Source: Burkholderiales bacterium
GTDB lineage: Bacteria > Pseudomonadota > Gammaproteobacteria > Burkholderiales > Burkholderiaceae_E
Reading direction: 5' to 3'
Length of the DNA stretch: 64,000 bases
Assembly (NCBI GenBank): GCA_020248665.1
Contig: JADCHE010000023.1
Span: 1 to 64,000, forward strand
The notes beneath the pieces were generated by a model. The model ran no database searches. It was not told the origin of the DNA and saw only the letters and a program-made list of their open reading frames with translations. Position 1 is the stretch's first letter; every line of letters begins with the position of its first letter. Of the stretch, positions 1-8,884 are shown piece after piece. A program made the translations under genes and the position numbers.

Positions 1-684
1 CACGCCGATCACCACCAGCCCGGCGAACGCGAGCGGCATGCGCGACTGCGAGCCGGCCGACAGCAGCAGCTGGCCGATGCCGTCGTTCGACGCGCTCATC
101 TCCGAGACGGTCGTGCCGACGAACGCGAGCGTGATCGCGACCTTGAGCGATGCGAAGAAGTACGGCATCGAGCGCGGCAGGCCGACCTTGAGCAGCACGT
201 CCAGGCGCTTGGCGCCGAGCACCCGCAGCACGTCCTCGAGCTCGGGCTCGAGGGTCGCGAGGCCGGTCGCGATGTTGACCATGATCGGGAAGAACGAGAT
301 CAGGAACGCGGTCAGGATCGCCGGGCCCGCGCCGATGCCGAACCAGACCACCAGGATCGGCACGAGCGCCGCCTTCGGCACCGAGTTGAACGCGGTGAGC
401 AGCGGGTACATCGCCGAGTAGGCGAACTTCGACGAGCCGATCAGGAAGCCGAGCAGCACGCCGACGACGATCGACAGCCCGAAGCCGATCATCGTGGTCC
501 AGAAGGTGCGCCACGCGTTGGTCATGATCGGGCCGGCGAACTCGACCAGCGCGACCGCGATCGACGACGGCGTCGGCAGCACGAACTCGCTGACCGACAG
601 CACGCGGCAGGCGATCTCCCAGACGAGCAGGATCGCGGCCAGGAGGAGCAGCGGCGCGAAGCGCTCGGCGGTGCGGGAGGTCAT
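1..684 (-). CDS. ABC transporter permease, SsuC/TauC type (3' end cut by window edge)
   Basis: Inner-membrane permease of an NMT1/THI5-type importer. Read from the ATG at 684, the minus strand is open for 228 codons to the window edge, so the C-terminus is missing. The N-terminal half has hydrophobic segments (around residues 10-30 and 65-90). The conserved cytoplasmic loop for the ATPase is visible as the EAA-like stretch with 'LEDVLRVLGAKR' near residues 155-170, typical of the BPD_transp_1 family (SsuC, TauC, ThiX). The start lies 4 bp after the ATPase stop, so translation is probably coupled. The substrate cannot be read from this subunit. It is third in the order binding protein, ATPase, permease. 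Confidence 0.88.
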   Translation of the reverse strand, partial: MTSRTAERFAPLLLLAAILLVWEIACRVLSVSEFVLPTPSSIAVALVEFAGPIMTNAWRTFWTTMIGFGLSIVVGVLLGFLIGSSKFAYSAMYPLLTAFNSVPKAALVPILVVWFGIGAGPAILTAFLISFFPIMVNIATGLATLEPELEDVLRVLGAKRLDVLLKVGLPRSMPYFFASLKVAITLAFVGTTVSEMSASNDGIGQLLLSAGSQSRMPLAFAGLVVIGV

Positions 685-688
685 CGGC

Positions 689-1495
689 TCAGCTCTTGCG
701 GATGGAGCCGATCCGCTCGCGCAGTTCGTGCACGAGCGCGGTGAACGGCTCGGTGTAGGTGATCTCGAGGTCGCGCGGCCGCGGCAGCGGGTTCTCCCTG
801 CGCGCTAGGATGCGGCCGGGCCGCTTGCTCATCACGTACACGGTATCGGCGAGGTAGACCGCCTCGCGCAGGTCGTGCGTGACCAGGATCACGTTGAAGC
901 GCTGCGTGGTCCACAGATCGCGCAGCACGTTCCACAGCTCCTCGCGGGTGAACGCGTCGAGCGCGCCGAACGGCTCGTCGAGCAGAAGCATCTTCGGCTC
1001 GTGGATCAGCGCGCGGCAGATCGACGCCCGCTGCTGCATGCCGCCCGACAGCTGCCACGGGAACTTGTCCTCGTAGCCCTGCAGGCCGACGGTGGCCAGC
1101 AGCCTGCGCGCGCGATCGGCGTACTGCGCGCGCTTCGCCTTGAAGCTCGAGCGGTACGGCTCGACGATCTCGAGCGGCAGCAGCACGTTGTCGAGCGTCG
1201 TGCGCCAGGGCAGCAGCGTCGGCGCCTGGAACGCCATGCCGACGATCTTCAGCGGGCCGGTGACCTGCTGGCCGGCGATCGTCACCGTGCCCTTCGTCGG
1301 ACGCCTGAGCCCGGTGGCGAGCTTCATGAACGTCGACTTGCCGCAGCCCGAGGGTCCGACGATCGCGATGAACTCGCCGTCGCGAGTCTGCAGCGAGATG
1401 TCCTCGACCGCGAACTCGTTGCGCGCGGCGAGCTCGTCGCTGTAGGCGAGCCAGACCTCGCGGAAGTCGACGAAGCTCGGTGCAGCGACGCTCAT
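689..1495 (-). CDS. ABC transporter ATP-binding protein, SsuB/TauB type
   Basis: Cytoplasmic ATPase of the importer, 268 residues, normal for nitrate/sulfonate/thiamine-precursor-type ATPases. Visible motifs are Walker A GPSGCGKST (about residues 47-55), a Q-loop in the 'AFQAPTLLPW' segment, the signature LSGGMQQR (about 148-155), Walker B LLLDEP and the H-loop 'LVTHDLREAV'. It lies between the binding-protein and permease genes, 13 bp downstream of the former. Family membership is certain from the motifs; the transported compound is not. Because urate-catabolism genes follow on the same strand, a purine-derived or heterocyclic substrate is possible, but that is inference only. Confidence 0.93.
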   Translation of the reverse strand: MSVAAPSFVDFREVWLAYSDELAARNEFAVEDISLQTRDGEFIAIVGPSGCGKSTFMKLATGLRRPTKGTVTIAGQQVTGPLKIVGMAFQAPTLLPWRTTLDNVLLPLEIVEPYRSSFKAKRAQYADRARRLLATVGLQGYEDKFPWQLSGGMQQRASICRALIHEPKMLLLDEPFGALDAFTREELWNVLRDLWTTQRFNVILVTHDLREAVYLADTVYVMSKRPGRILARRENPLPRPRDLEITYTEPFTALVHELRERIGSIRKS

Positions 1496-1508
1496 CGCGG
1501 CACCGCCG

Positions 1509-2552
1509 TCACTTGCCGAAGATGTTGCGCTGGTCCTTCGACGGCAACAGGCCCTGCACGAAGATGCGGTCGGGCTGCACGCGCTCCTTGAGGCCGTAGG
1601 CGTCGTTGACCTGCGAGGCCATCAGCGCGAGCCGCGGCGGGGAGACCTCGCCGAAGCCCTCGGCCTTGGCGTCCGAGGTGAGCACGCTGCCGGCGAGCGC
1701 GAGCTTGAGCCGCCGGGTCTCGAGCGCCACGTCGATCAGGCCGTCGCGATCCTTCACGCTGGCGATGCCGGCGGCCGGGTCGGCGATGACGTCGCGCACG
1801 CCCTTCGTGAACGCGCGCAGGAACGCCTTCACCGCCTCGGGGTTCTTCTTCAGGAACTCCTCGGTGGTGATGATCGCGTTGCCGTACAGCTTCACGCCGT
1901 ACTGCGGGTACGGCAGGATCACCACGTCCTCGTCCTTGACGCCGCGCGCGTTGAGGTTCAGCAGCGAGGTGAAGTAGAAGCCGGTGATCGCGTCGACGTC
2001 GCCGCGCACCAGCATCGTCTCGCGCAGCGGCGGGTCCATCGAGGTCCACTGGATCTTGCCGAGGTCGATGCCGTTGGCCTTCGCGAAGATCGGGAAGCCC
2101 TTGCGGCCCGCATCGAACACCGGCGCGCCGAGCTTCCTGCCGGCCAGGTCGGCCGGCGTCTTGATGCCCGACTTCTTGAGCGTGAGCACCGCGGCCGGCG
2201 TGTTGTTGTAGACCACCATCACCGCGACCGGCTTCGAGGGCGCGGTGGGGTTGTTGCCCCAGAACTCCATCAGTGCCGCCATGTCGGCGAAGCCCATGTC
2301 GTAGGTGCCGGTGGCCACGCGCGTGATGGTGCCGCCCGAGCCGTTGCCGGCGTCGATCGTGACGTCGAGCTTCTCGTCCTTGAAGTAGCCCTTCTTCGCG
2401 GGAAGCGTGAACAGCGCCGCGGGCCCCTCGAAGCGCCAGTCGAGCTGGAAGCGGATCTTCGTCTCCTGCGCGGACGCGGGCGCGGCGGCGATCAGCCCCG
2501 CCCCGAGCGCGAGGGCGGCGACGAGCCGGGCGGACGAATGGTGGACGGACAT
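1509..2552 (-). CDS. ABC transporter substrate-binding protein, NMT1/THI5-like
   Basis: Periplasmic binding protein, 347 residues, with a clear Sec signal peptide: a short positive N-terminus, a hydrophobic core 'ALALGAGLIAA' and cleavage after the 'ASA' near residue 28. The mature start 'IRFQLDWRFEGP' and the segments 'KGYFKDEKLDV' and 'TRVATGTYDMGFAD' are characteristic of the NMT1/THI5-like family, whose members bind pyrimidine precursors, taurine or aromatic compounds. First gene of a three-gene importer operon (binding protein, ATPase, permease). The upstream 125 bp before the CoA-transferase gene would hold the promoter, but no clear -10/-35 pair was seen. Ligand unknown. Confidence 0.9.
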   Translation of the reverse strand: MSVHHSSARLVAALALGAGLIAAAPASAQETKIRFQLDWRFEGPAALFTLPAKKGYFKDEKLDVTIDAGNGSGGTITRVATGTYDMGFADMAALMEFWGNNPTAPSKPVAVMVVYNNTPAAVLTLKKSGIKTPADLAGRKLGAPVFDAGRKGFPIFAKANGIDLGKIQWTSMDPPLRETMLVRGDVDAITGFYFTSLLNLNARGVKDEDVVILPYPQYGVKLYGNAIITTEEFLKKNPEAVKAFLRAFTKGVRDVIADPAAGIASVKDRDGLIDVALETRRLKLALAGSVLTSDAKAEGFGEVSPPRLALMASQVNDAYGLKERVQPDRIFVQGLLPSKDQRNIFGK

Positions 2553-2677
2553 CGGGGGCTCTCCTGGAAGTGCGCGCGGCCGGCCGGGAATCGGTGCCGC
2601 CCTGCGAGCGTGGTTGCAAGAGCCGTGCCGGCGGCGATTCTACGGCGAGGCCGCGCGGTCATGGTGCATGGTGCCCG

Positions 2678-3826
2678 TCAGCGGCGCGTCCGGCCGTGGA
2701 CGTGCCGCGCGGTGTTCGCGCCGAGCGCCGGCGCCGGCCCGCGGATCGCGGGTCGCGTGCCGTCGAAGGACAGCGGCAGCCCGGTCAGCGTCAGGCCGTC
2801 GCCGCCCGGCACCGGCTGCACCAGGCCGAGTGCTGCGACCTGCGGCTGCGACAGCGCCTCGGGCACGGTGTGGATCGGCGCGCAGGGCACGCCGGCGCCC
2901 TCGAGCGCCTCGAGCCATGCATCGCGGGGGCGCGTGCGCAGCACCTCGCGCAGCGGCCCGAGCAGTGCGGCCCGGTTCGCGAGCCGGTCGCGGTTCGTCC
3001 GGAAGCGCGCATCGGCCGCCCACTCCGGGTGGCCGAGCACCGCCGCGAGCTTCGCGAACAGCCGGTCGTTGCCCGCGCAGATCAGGAACGGCCCGTCGGA
3101 CGCGTCGAAGGCCTCGTAGGGCACGAAGCTCGGATGACCCGAGGGGTGGCGCTCGGGCAGCGTCCCTTCGTTGGCCCAGGCGTCGCCCTTCTGCGCGAGC
3201 CACGACAGCGCGGTCTCGGCGAGCGAGCCTTGCACGATGCCGCCGCGGCCGGTGAGCGTGCGCCGGTGCAGCAGCGACAGTGCGCCGATGACGATCCACA
3301 TGCCGGTGCCCTGGTCGCAGATCGATGCGCCGCTGCGGATCGGCGGGCCGTCGGGCTCGCCGTTGATGCTCGACAGCCCGCTCCAGGCCTGCAGCAGCGG
3401 CTCGTAGCCCGGGCGCATCGCGAGCGGACCGACGTGCCCGAACGCCGACATGCCGCAGTAGACCAGCCGCGGGTGGCGCGCGCAGAGCGTCGGCCCGTCG
3501 AGGCCGAGCGCCTCGGGCACGCCGGGCCGCAGGTTGTGCACGAGGATGTCCGCCCCGGCGACGAGCGCATCGAGCGCGGCGAGGCCCTCGGCCGACTTCA
3601 GGTCGATCACCACCGACTGCTTGCCGCGGTTGAACACCTGGAACGCGAGCGAGTCGCCGCCGCGGAAAGCCGGGCCCATCTGCCGCGCGTCGTCGCCGAC
3701 CTCGGGCCGCTCGATCTTGATCACCTCGGCGCCGAGGTCCGAGAAGATCGCGCCGGCGAACGGGCCGGCGAGCACCTGTCCGAGCTCGACGACGGTCAGG
3801 CCCGCGAGGGGTCCGGGATGCGGCAT
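2678..3826 (-). CDS. CaiB/BaiF-type (class III) CoA-transferase
   Basis: Cytoplasmic enzyme moving coenzyme A between a CoA thioester and a free carboxylic acid. 382 residues, the usual size for the family. The N-terminus 'LAGLTVVELGQVLAGPFAG' and 'LGAEVIKIERP' form the characteristic first Rossmann half. 'NRGKQSVVIDLKS' and 'LRPGVPEALG' follow, and the probable catalytic aspartate lies in 'SICDQGTGMW' (about residue 170). Same strand as the preceding importer and following urate genes but separated by 125 and 87 bp, so operon membership is unclear. The acid substrate cannot be deduced. Confidence 0.92.
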   Translation of the reverse strand: MPHPGPLAGLTVVELGQVLAGPFAGAIFSDLGAEVIKIERPEVGDDARQMGPAFRGGDSLAFQVFNRGKQSVVIDLKSAEGLAALDALVAGADILVHNLRPGVPEALGLDGPTLCARHPRLVYCGMSAFGHVGPLAMRPGYEPLLQAWSGLSSINGEPDGPPIRSGASICDQGTGMWIVIGALSLLHRRTLTGRGGIVQGSLAETALSWLAQKGDAWANEGTLPERHPSGHPSFVPYEAFDASDGPFLICAGNDRLFAKLAAVLGHPEWAADARFRTNRDRLANRAALLGPLREVLRTRPRDAWLEALEGAGVPCAPIHTVPEALSQPQVAALGLVQPVPGGDGLTLTGLPLSFDGTRPAIRGPAPALGANTARHVHGRTRR

Positions 3827-3913
3827 GGCGGTCGGCCTCGTGGCGGGGAACGGGGGCCGATTATCGCCGGCCCGCCCGGGCGCGTCGCAGGCCGTTCCGC
3901 GCGCGCCGGCGGC

Positions 3914-5113
3914 TCAGCGCGGCGCGCCGGCGCGGTACCAGGCGTCGATCGTCGCGCGCTCGGCGTCGGTGATCTGCGTGAGGTTGCCGATCGGCATCGC
4001 CCTGGCGACGACGGTCTGCTGGTGGATCGCCTGCGCCTGCCGCACGATCGCCTCGGGCGAGTCGAGCACCACGTTCTTCGGCGGCGAGGCGAAGCCCGGA
4101 TACGTCGGCTGCGCCGCGTGGCAGCCCGCGCAGCGCTGCACGACGATCGGGGCCACCTGCGCGAGGTCGGGCGCCTTCGCGCCGGCCTGCGGCGCGGGCG
4201 CGGAGGCGGGCGACGCGAGCACGAAGGTGCCGGCGATCGCCGCGCCGCCGACCGCGAGCAGCGCGGGCTTCGAATGCCCGCGATGGCGCAGCACGAACCA
4301 CAGCCGGATCGTTGCGCCGGCCACCGCCATCGCGACCAGCGCGAGCCACGCGTGCCGGTGGTTGGTCAGGCTCGCGTAGTGGTTGCTGATCATCGTGAAC
4401 AGCACCGGCAGCGTGAAGTAGGTGTTGTGCACGCTGCGCTGCTTGCCCCGCACGCCGTGGATCGGGTCGGGCGCGCGGCCCTCGGCCTTCGCGCGCACCA
4501 GGTCCTTCTGCCCGGGGATGATCACGAAGAACACGTTCGCCGCCATGATCGTGCCGAGCATCGCGCCGAAGTGGATGAACGCGCCGCGTCCGGAGAACAG
4601 CTTGCACAGCGCCCACGCGGCCGCGGCGCACCCGGCCAGCAGCAGCGCCGCGAGCACCGGCTCGTTCGCGCCGAGCCGCGAGCGGCACAGTGCGTCGTAC
4701 ACGAGCCAGCCGCCGACGAGGAACGCAGCCGCGATCACGACCGCCGCGCCCGGCGACAGGTCGGCGACCTGCGGGTCGACCAGGTACACCTTCGCGCCGA
4801 GCCAGTAGACCAGCACCAGCATGAACATGCCCGACAGCCAGGTGCCGTAGGCCTCCCACTTGAACCAGTGCAGCGGCTCGGGCAACTCCGGCGGCGCGAC
4901 GCGGAACTTCTGCGCGCGGTAGAAGCCGCCGCCGTGCACCGACCAGACCTCGCCCGCGAGGTCGAGCCGCTCGCCTTCGGCGCGGTCGCGCGGCGCGTGC
5001 AGGTGCGCGTCGAGCCAAACGAAGTAGAACGACGCGCCGATCCACGCGATGCCGGTGATCAGGTGCACCCAGCGGCCGAGCAGGTTCAGCCACTCGAGGA
5101 GGTAGGCGTCCAT
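3914..5113 (-). CDS. puuD: urate hydroxylase PuuD (membrane urate oxidase with cytochrome c domain)
   Basis: Oxidises urate to 5-hydroxyisourate at the inner membrane and passes electrons to the respiratory chain through its own haem. 399 residues: an N-terminal integral-membrane domain with about eight hydrophobic segments (starting 'LGRWVHLITGIAWIGASF', residues 12-29; further helices to about 305), then a soluble C-terminal cytochrome c domain with the haem motif CAGCH at residues 328-332. This domain order is that of PuuD proteins (family assignment from established knowledge). The next gene downstream on the minus strand order is absent; the hydroxyisourate hydrolase lies immediately upstream with 4 bp between them, matching the next reaction. 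No cytosolic cofactor-free uricase or HpxO is seen. Confidence 0.93.
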   Translation of the reverse strand: MDAYLLEWLNLLGRWVHLITGIAWIGASFYFVWLDAHLHAPRDRAEGERLDLAGEVWSVHGGGFYRAQKFRVAPPELPEPLHWFKWEAYGTWLSGMFMLVLVYWLGAKVYLVDPQVADLSPGAAVVIAAAFLVGGWLVYDALCRSRLGANEPVLAALLLAGCAAAAWALCKLFSGRGAFIHFGAMLGTIMAANVFFVIIPGQKDLVRAKAEGRAPDPIHGVRGKQRSVHNTYFTLPVLFTMISNHYASLTNHRHAWLALVAMAVAGATIRLWFVLRHRGHSKPALLAVGGAAIAGTFVLASPASAPAPQAGAKAPDLAQVAPIVVQRCAGCHAAQPTYPGFASPPKNVVLDSPEAIVRQAQAIHQQTVVARAMPIGNLTQITDAERATIDAWYRAGAPR

Positions 5114-5117
5114 CGGG

Positions 5118-5471
5118 TCAGCTGCCGCGGTAGGTCGACCACGACCATGGCGAAACCAGCAGCGGCACGTGGTAGTGCCCGCCCGCCTCGGCGAGACCGA
5201 AGTCGAGCGTCACCACGTCGACGAAGGGCGGCTCGGGCAGCTCGACGCCGAGGCGGCGGAAGTAGTCGCCGGCGGCGAAGGTCAGCCGGTAGCGGCCGGG
5301 GCGCACCGCGTCGCCGGACAGCAGCGGCACGTCGGTGCGGCCGTCGGCGTTGGTCGTCGTGCGCGCGAGCTCGCGCCAGCCATCGCCGTCGGCGACCCAC
5401 AGCACGACGGCGACGCCGGCCGCGGGGCGGCCGCCGGCCGTGTCGAGGACGTGGGTGGAGAGCTTGCTCAT
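5118..5471 (-). CDS. uraH: 5-hydroxyisourate hydrolase (transthyretin-like)
   Basis: Hydrolyses 5-hydroxyisourate, the product of urate oxidation, to OHCU. The start at 5471 is chosen because homologues begin 'STHVLD' directly after a short leader; an in-frame start 20 codons upstream would add a non-conserved tail. The resulting 117 residues match the family. Catalytic residues are visible: H7 in 'STHVLD', R45 in 'ADGRTD', H101 in 'GHYHVP', and the C-terminal family signature YRGS ends the protein. It precedes puuD by 4 bp on the same strand, so the pair is probably co-transcribed. A second, degenerate copy lies at about 17 kb. Confidence 0.95.
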   Translation of the reverse strand: MSKLSTHVLDTAGGRPAAGVAVVLWVADGDGWRELARTTTNADGRTDVPLLSGDAVRPGRYRLTFAAGDYFRRLGVELPEPPFVDVVTLDFGLAEAGGHYHVPLLVSPWSWSTYRGS

Positions 5472-5578
5472 GGGGCTCGCGTGGAGAGGAGGGCGCACGG
5501 CCCGTCGAGGTCCGGCTCGGCAGTTGAGCAACGATCATGCCACGGCGCAGGCGCCGCGCGCCGCCGCTGGGCGCGCCG

Positions 5579-6217
5579 TCAGCCGCGCGCGGCCGAGGCC
5601 TTCGCCGCGAGCGCGCGGTCGACGAAGTCGAGCCGGTCCTGGCCCCAGAAGCGCTCGCCGTCGAGCACGAAGGTCGGCGCGCCGAACACGCCCAGCCGCT
5701 CGGCCTCGTCGGTGTTCGCGCGGTACGCGGCCTGGACCGCGTCGCTGCGCTCCATCGCCTGCAGCGCCGTCCCGTCGTAGCCGTTCTCGTCGGCGATCGC
5801 GATCCGCGTCGCGGGGTCGGCGATGTCGCGCTCCTCGGCCCACAGCGCGCGCAGGATCGCGTGCGACAGCACGAACGCGTCCTCGCCGCGCAGCTGCGCG
5901 GCGATCACCATCCAGCCCGCCTGCTTGTTCCAGTCGGGCGGTTGGCCGTCGGCCGGGTAGTGCTTCGGCACGAGCTCGAGCGGCATGCCGAGGTAGGCGC
6001 GCCAGCGGTCGAGCTCGAGCGCGTGGTAGGTCCGGCGCGGCTCGGGCCGCGTGCGCAGCGGGATGCCACCGGTCTTCGGCACGACCGCCTGGAAGTCGTA
6101 GGGCTTGAGCAGCAGCGTCGCCCGGTGCCGGCGCACGACGTCCTGCAGCCTCGGGCCGGCGAAGTACGCCCACGGTGACGAGAGGCTGTAGAAGCAGTGC
6201 AGGACGGGTCGGGTCAC
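5579..6217 (-). CDS. 2-hydroxychromene-2-carboxylate isomerase-like protein (DsbA/GST-kappa fold)
   Basis: Thioredoxin-fold protein of the HCCA isomerase / GST-kappa family, 212 residues from a GTG at 6217; no ATG lies nearby in frame and homologues begin right at 'LHCFYSLSSPWAYF'. The SSPWAYF motif replaces the DsbA CxxC, with the serine acting in glutathione-dependent isomerisation in this family. The C-terminal 'GVFGAPTFVLDGERFWGQDRL' type segment (about residues 178-200) is diagnostic. Known relatives act in naphthalene or other aromatic breakdown, but no such pathway is visible here. It is divergent from the flavoprotein at 6239, with only about 20 bp between starts. Confidence 0.9.
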   Translation of the reverse strand: MTRPVLHCFYSLSSPWAYFAGPRLQDVVRRHRATLLLKPYDFQAVVPKTGGIPLRTRPEPRRTYHALELDRWRAYLGMPLELVPKHYPADGQPPDWNKQAGWMVIAAQLRGEDAFVLSHAILRALWAEERDIADPATRIAIADENGYDGTALQAMERSDAVQAAYRANTDEAERLGVFGAPTFVLDGERFWGQDRLDFVDRALAAKASAARG

Positions 6218-6238
6218 GGCGGCGTCGGTGCAGGCAGA

Positions 6239-7837
6239 ATGACGGCCATTATGACCGCGACCGTGCCCGACCCGACCGCCCGTTCCACCCCCGCCACGCC
6301 GCGCGACTGGGGGTGCCTCGCGTCGTCCGGCGGCGCCCGCGACGCGCAGCGCGCTCGTCGCGAGGATCCCGCCGGGCTGGCAGCGCTCGAGGCTCGCGTC
6401 GCGCACGACCTCGCCTGCCTCAACTACCCCCCGCCCGACTGGGTGCCGCCCACGCCCGGCCCCGCCGGCACGCCGATGCTCGACGTGCTGGTCGCCGGCG
6501 GCGGCATGTGCGGGCAGACGGTCGCCTATGCGCTGCGGCGCGACGGCATCGGCCGGCAGCGGACGATCGACGCGCGGCGCGAGGGCCTCGAGGGCCCATG
6601 GGCGACCTTCGCGCGGATGGAGATGCTGCGCTCGCCCAAGCACCTGACCGGGCCCGACCTCGGCGTGCCCTCGCTCACCTTCCGCGCCTGGTACGAGGCG
6701 CGCTTCGGCGCCGACGGCTGGGCCGCGCTGCACAAGGTCTGGCGGCTCGACTGGAGGGACTACCTGCTGTGGGTGCGCCGGCAGGTGGGCGTCGCCGTCG
6801 ACGGCGGCGTGCGGCTGGAGTCGATCGAGCCCGCGCGCGGCGGGCTCGCGCTGCGACTCGACGAGCGCGGCACGGCGCGCACGGTGCACGTGCGCAAGCT
6901 GGTGCTCGCGCTCGGCCGCGAGGGCAGCGGCCTGCCGCGTCGGCCGGCGTTCCCCTCGCTCGAGCCCGACGCGCCCGCGGCCCGCGCGCACGTGTTCCAC
7001 TCGATGGACGAGGTGGACTTCGCCGCGCTCGCCGGCCGGCGCGTCGGCGTGCTCGGCGTCGGCGCGTCCGCGTTCGACAACGCCGGCCTCGCGCTCGAGC
7101 ACGGCGCGGCCGAGGTGGCGATGTTCGCGCGGCGCGCGGCGATGCCGCAGGTCAACAAGTCGAAGTGGACCTCGTTCGCGGGCTTCTTCCGCGGCTACCC
7201 GGCCCTGCCCGACGCCGAGCGCGTGCGCTTCTACGCGCACGTGCTCGACGAGCAGGTGCCGCCGCCCTACGAGAGCGTGCTGCGCTGCGACCGGCATCCG
7301 GCCTTCGCGCTGCGGCTCGGCGAGCCGTGGCTCGACGTCGCGGCGGACGCCGACGGCGTGACGGTGACGACGCCCGCGGGCACGCGACGCTTCGACGCGG
7401 TGATCCTCGGCACCGGGTTCGACGTGAACCTGATCGACCGGCCGGAGCTCGGTACGCTCGCCGCGCACGTGCTGCCGTGGGGCGATCGCGTGCCCTCCGA
7501 CGGCAGTGCGGCGCACGACGAGATCGCGCGATTTCCCTACCTCGGCGAGGGCTTCCAGCTGCTCGCGCGGCCGGGCGCCGCGCCCGAAGTCGCCGACGCG
7601 TTGTCGCGGATCCACCTGTTCTCCTGGGGCAGCACGCTCAGCCAGGGCGCGGTCGCGGGCGACATCCCGGGGCTCGCGATCGGCGCGACGCGCCTGTCGG
7701 GGGCGATCGCGGCGCACCTGTTCGTCGAGGACGCCGGGCGGCACCACGCGCGGCTGCTCGCGCACGACGAGCGCGAGCTCAAGCCGACGCGGTGGTGGGA
7801 CGGGCACCCGGCGGCGGGGCCGGCGGGCACCGAGTAG
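6239..7837 (+). CDS. FAD/NAD(P)-binding oxidoreductase, flavin monooxygenase-like
   Basis: Flavoprotein of 532 residues from the ATG at 6239 (a second ATG four codons on is equally possible). Two dinucleotide-binding motifs are visible: an N-terminal 'LVAGGGMCGQ' for FAD (about residue 85) and a central 'VGVLGVGASAFDNA' for NAD(P)H (about residue 275). Between them is the family-typical 'RMEMLRSPKHL' segment, and 'ILGTGFDVN' follows near residue 395, an ATG-like motif region of N-hydroxylating and Baeyer-Villiger monooxygenases. Substrate unknown. It ends about 30 bp before the convergent LysR gene. The divergent thioredoxin-fold gene may share its promoter. Confidence 0.82.
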   Translation: MTAIMTATVPDPTARSTPATPRDWGCLASSGGARDAQRARREDPAGLAALEARVAHDLACLNYPPPDWVPPTPGPAGTPMLDVLVAGGGMCGQTVAYALRRDGIGRQRTIDARREGLEGPWATFARMEMLRSPKHLTGPDLGVPSLTFRAWYEARFGADGWAALHKVWRLDWRDYLLWVRRQVGVAVDGGVRLESIEPARGGLALRLDERGTARTVHVRKLVLALGREGSGLPRRPAFPSLEPDAPAARAHVFHSMDEVDFAALAGRRVGVLGVGASAFDNAGLALEHGAAEVAMFARRAAMPQVNKSKWTSFAGFFRGYPALPDAERVRFYAHVLDEQVPPPYESVLRCDRHPAFALRLGEPWLDVAADADGVTVTTPAGTRRFDAVILGTGFDVNLIDRPELGTLAAHVLPWGDRVPSDGSAAHDEIARFPYLGEGFQLLARPGAAPEVADALSRIHLFSWGSTLSQGAVAGDIPGLAIGATRLSGAIAAHLFVEDAGRHHARLLAHDERELKPTRWWDGHPAAGPAGTE

Positions 7838-7866
7838 GGCGCGGCGCAGACGCGCACCGCCGCGGC

Positions 7867-8772
7867 TCACGTCACGGCAACCCCGAGCACGTCCGCCTCG
7901 GGCCGCTTGAGCAGCTCCTTGAGCAGGGGCGGCTCGAAGTGCCGCTGCACGGTGATCGCGTAGAAGGTCTCGGAGAGCTCGGGCACCACCGCGTACTCGA
8001 CCAGCCGGCCCGCGCGCAGCTCGTCCTGCACGACGACGGTGGGCAGCAGCGCGACGCTGTCGGAGTCGCGCGCGAGCAGCCGCAGCATCGCCATGTCGTC
8101 CACCTCGGCGCGCAGCCGGTATCGGATGCCGCGCTGCTCGCACATCAGGTCGAAGCCGGCGCGGATGTCGTGGTCCGGGCCCGGCAGCAGCAGCGGCACC
8201 TCGGCGAGCTCCTCGGGGAAGCGGAACGCGCGCCGCTTCGGGCGCGGTCGGCCGACGAGGCTGACCGGCTGGCGCGCGATCCGCCGGCAGCGCCACGGGT
8301 CGTCCGACGTGCCGTGCACCCGCCGGTTCGAAAGGATCACGTCCAGCGTGTGCACGCGCAGGCGTCCGAGCAGGTCCGCGAGCGCGCCCGACTGCAGCAC
8401 CAGCTCGACGTCCTCGCGTTCGAGCAACGGCCGCACGAAGTTCTCCTGGAAGTTGCGCGACAGGGTCGAAACCGCGCCGATCCGAAGCACCTGCCGGTTC
8501 TCCCGGCGCCCCTCGCGCAGCAGCGCGACCATCTCGCCGCCGGCCGCGAAGATCGATTCGGCGTACGACATCGCGAGCCGGCCCGCCTCGGTCAGCTGCA
8601 GCGTGCGGCCGCGCCGCTCGAACAGCGCCTGCCCGAGCTGCTCCTCGAGCTGGCGGATCTGCACCGACAGCGCCGACTGCGACACGTGCAGACGGGTCGC
8701 GGCGCGGGTCAGGTTGCCGTCCTTCGCGACGGCCCAGAAGTAGTGCAGGTGGTGGTAGTTCAGTCGCTGCAC
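7867..8772 (-). CDS. LysR-family transcriptional regulator (NhaR-like), likely controls dabBA
   Basis: DNA-binding regulator, 301 residues from the GTG at 8772, chosen because the LysR/NhaR family begins 'LNYHHLHYFW'. The N-terminal winged helix-turn-helix includes 'GNLTRAATRLHVSQSALSVQ' (about residues 19-38); the rest is the periplasmic-binding-like effector domain. It closely resembles NhaR-type regulators rather than classical CbbR. It is divergent from dabB-dabA with a 112-bp gap that holds an inverted repeat, the usual arrangement for a LysR protein controlling its neighbour. The effector is unknown; CO2/bicarbonate status is a reasonable guess only. Confidence 0.92.
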   Translation of the reverse strand: MQRLNYHHLHYFWAVAKDGNLTRAATRLHVSQSALSVQIRQLEEQLGQALFERRGRTLQLTEAGRLAMSYAESIFAAGGEMVALLREGRRENRQVLRIGAVSTLSRNFQENFVRPLLEREDVELVLQSGALADLLGRLRVHTLDVILSNRRVHGTSDDPWRCRRIARQPVSLVGRPRPKRRAFRFPEELAEVPLLLPGPDHDIRAGFDLMCEQRGIRYRLRAEVDDMAMLRLLARDSDSVALLPTVVVQDELRAGRLVEYAVVPELSETFYAITVQRHFEPPLLKELLKRPEADVLGVAVT

Positions 8773-8784
8773 GCGGCACTCCCA

Positions 8785-8807
8785 ATCGTTCGATCTGGAA
8801 GAACGAT
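8785..8807. promoter_or_regulatory. LysR-type operator candidate between the regulator and dabB
   Basis: A perfect 7-bp inverted repeat, ATCGTTC at 8785-8791 and GAACGAT at 8801-8807, separated by 9 bp. More copies of the GAACGA half-site follow at about 8811-8816. It lies just upstream of the GTG of the LysR gene and about 80 bp before dabB, where an autoregulatory/activator site is expected. The assignment is inferred from symmetry and position, not from a known consensus. Confidence 0.6.
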
Positions 8808-8884
8808 AACGAACGAACAATGAATTTTACGGATGACCCTGGGCGCGTCAGAGTGACGTCACCAGACCGAACAGGGGCCTCCCG

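Noticed and set aside
2570-5527. A 985-codon plus-strand frame opposite the CoA-transferase and puuD
   Set aside because: Shadow frame; the minus-strand genes carry all recognisable motifs.
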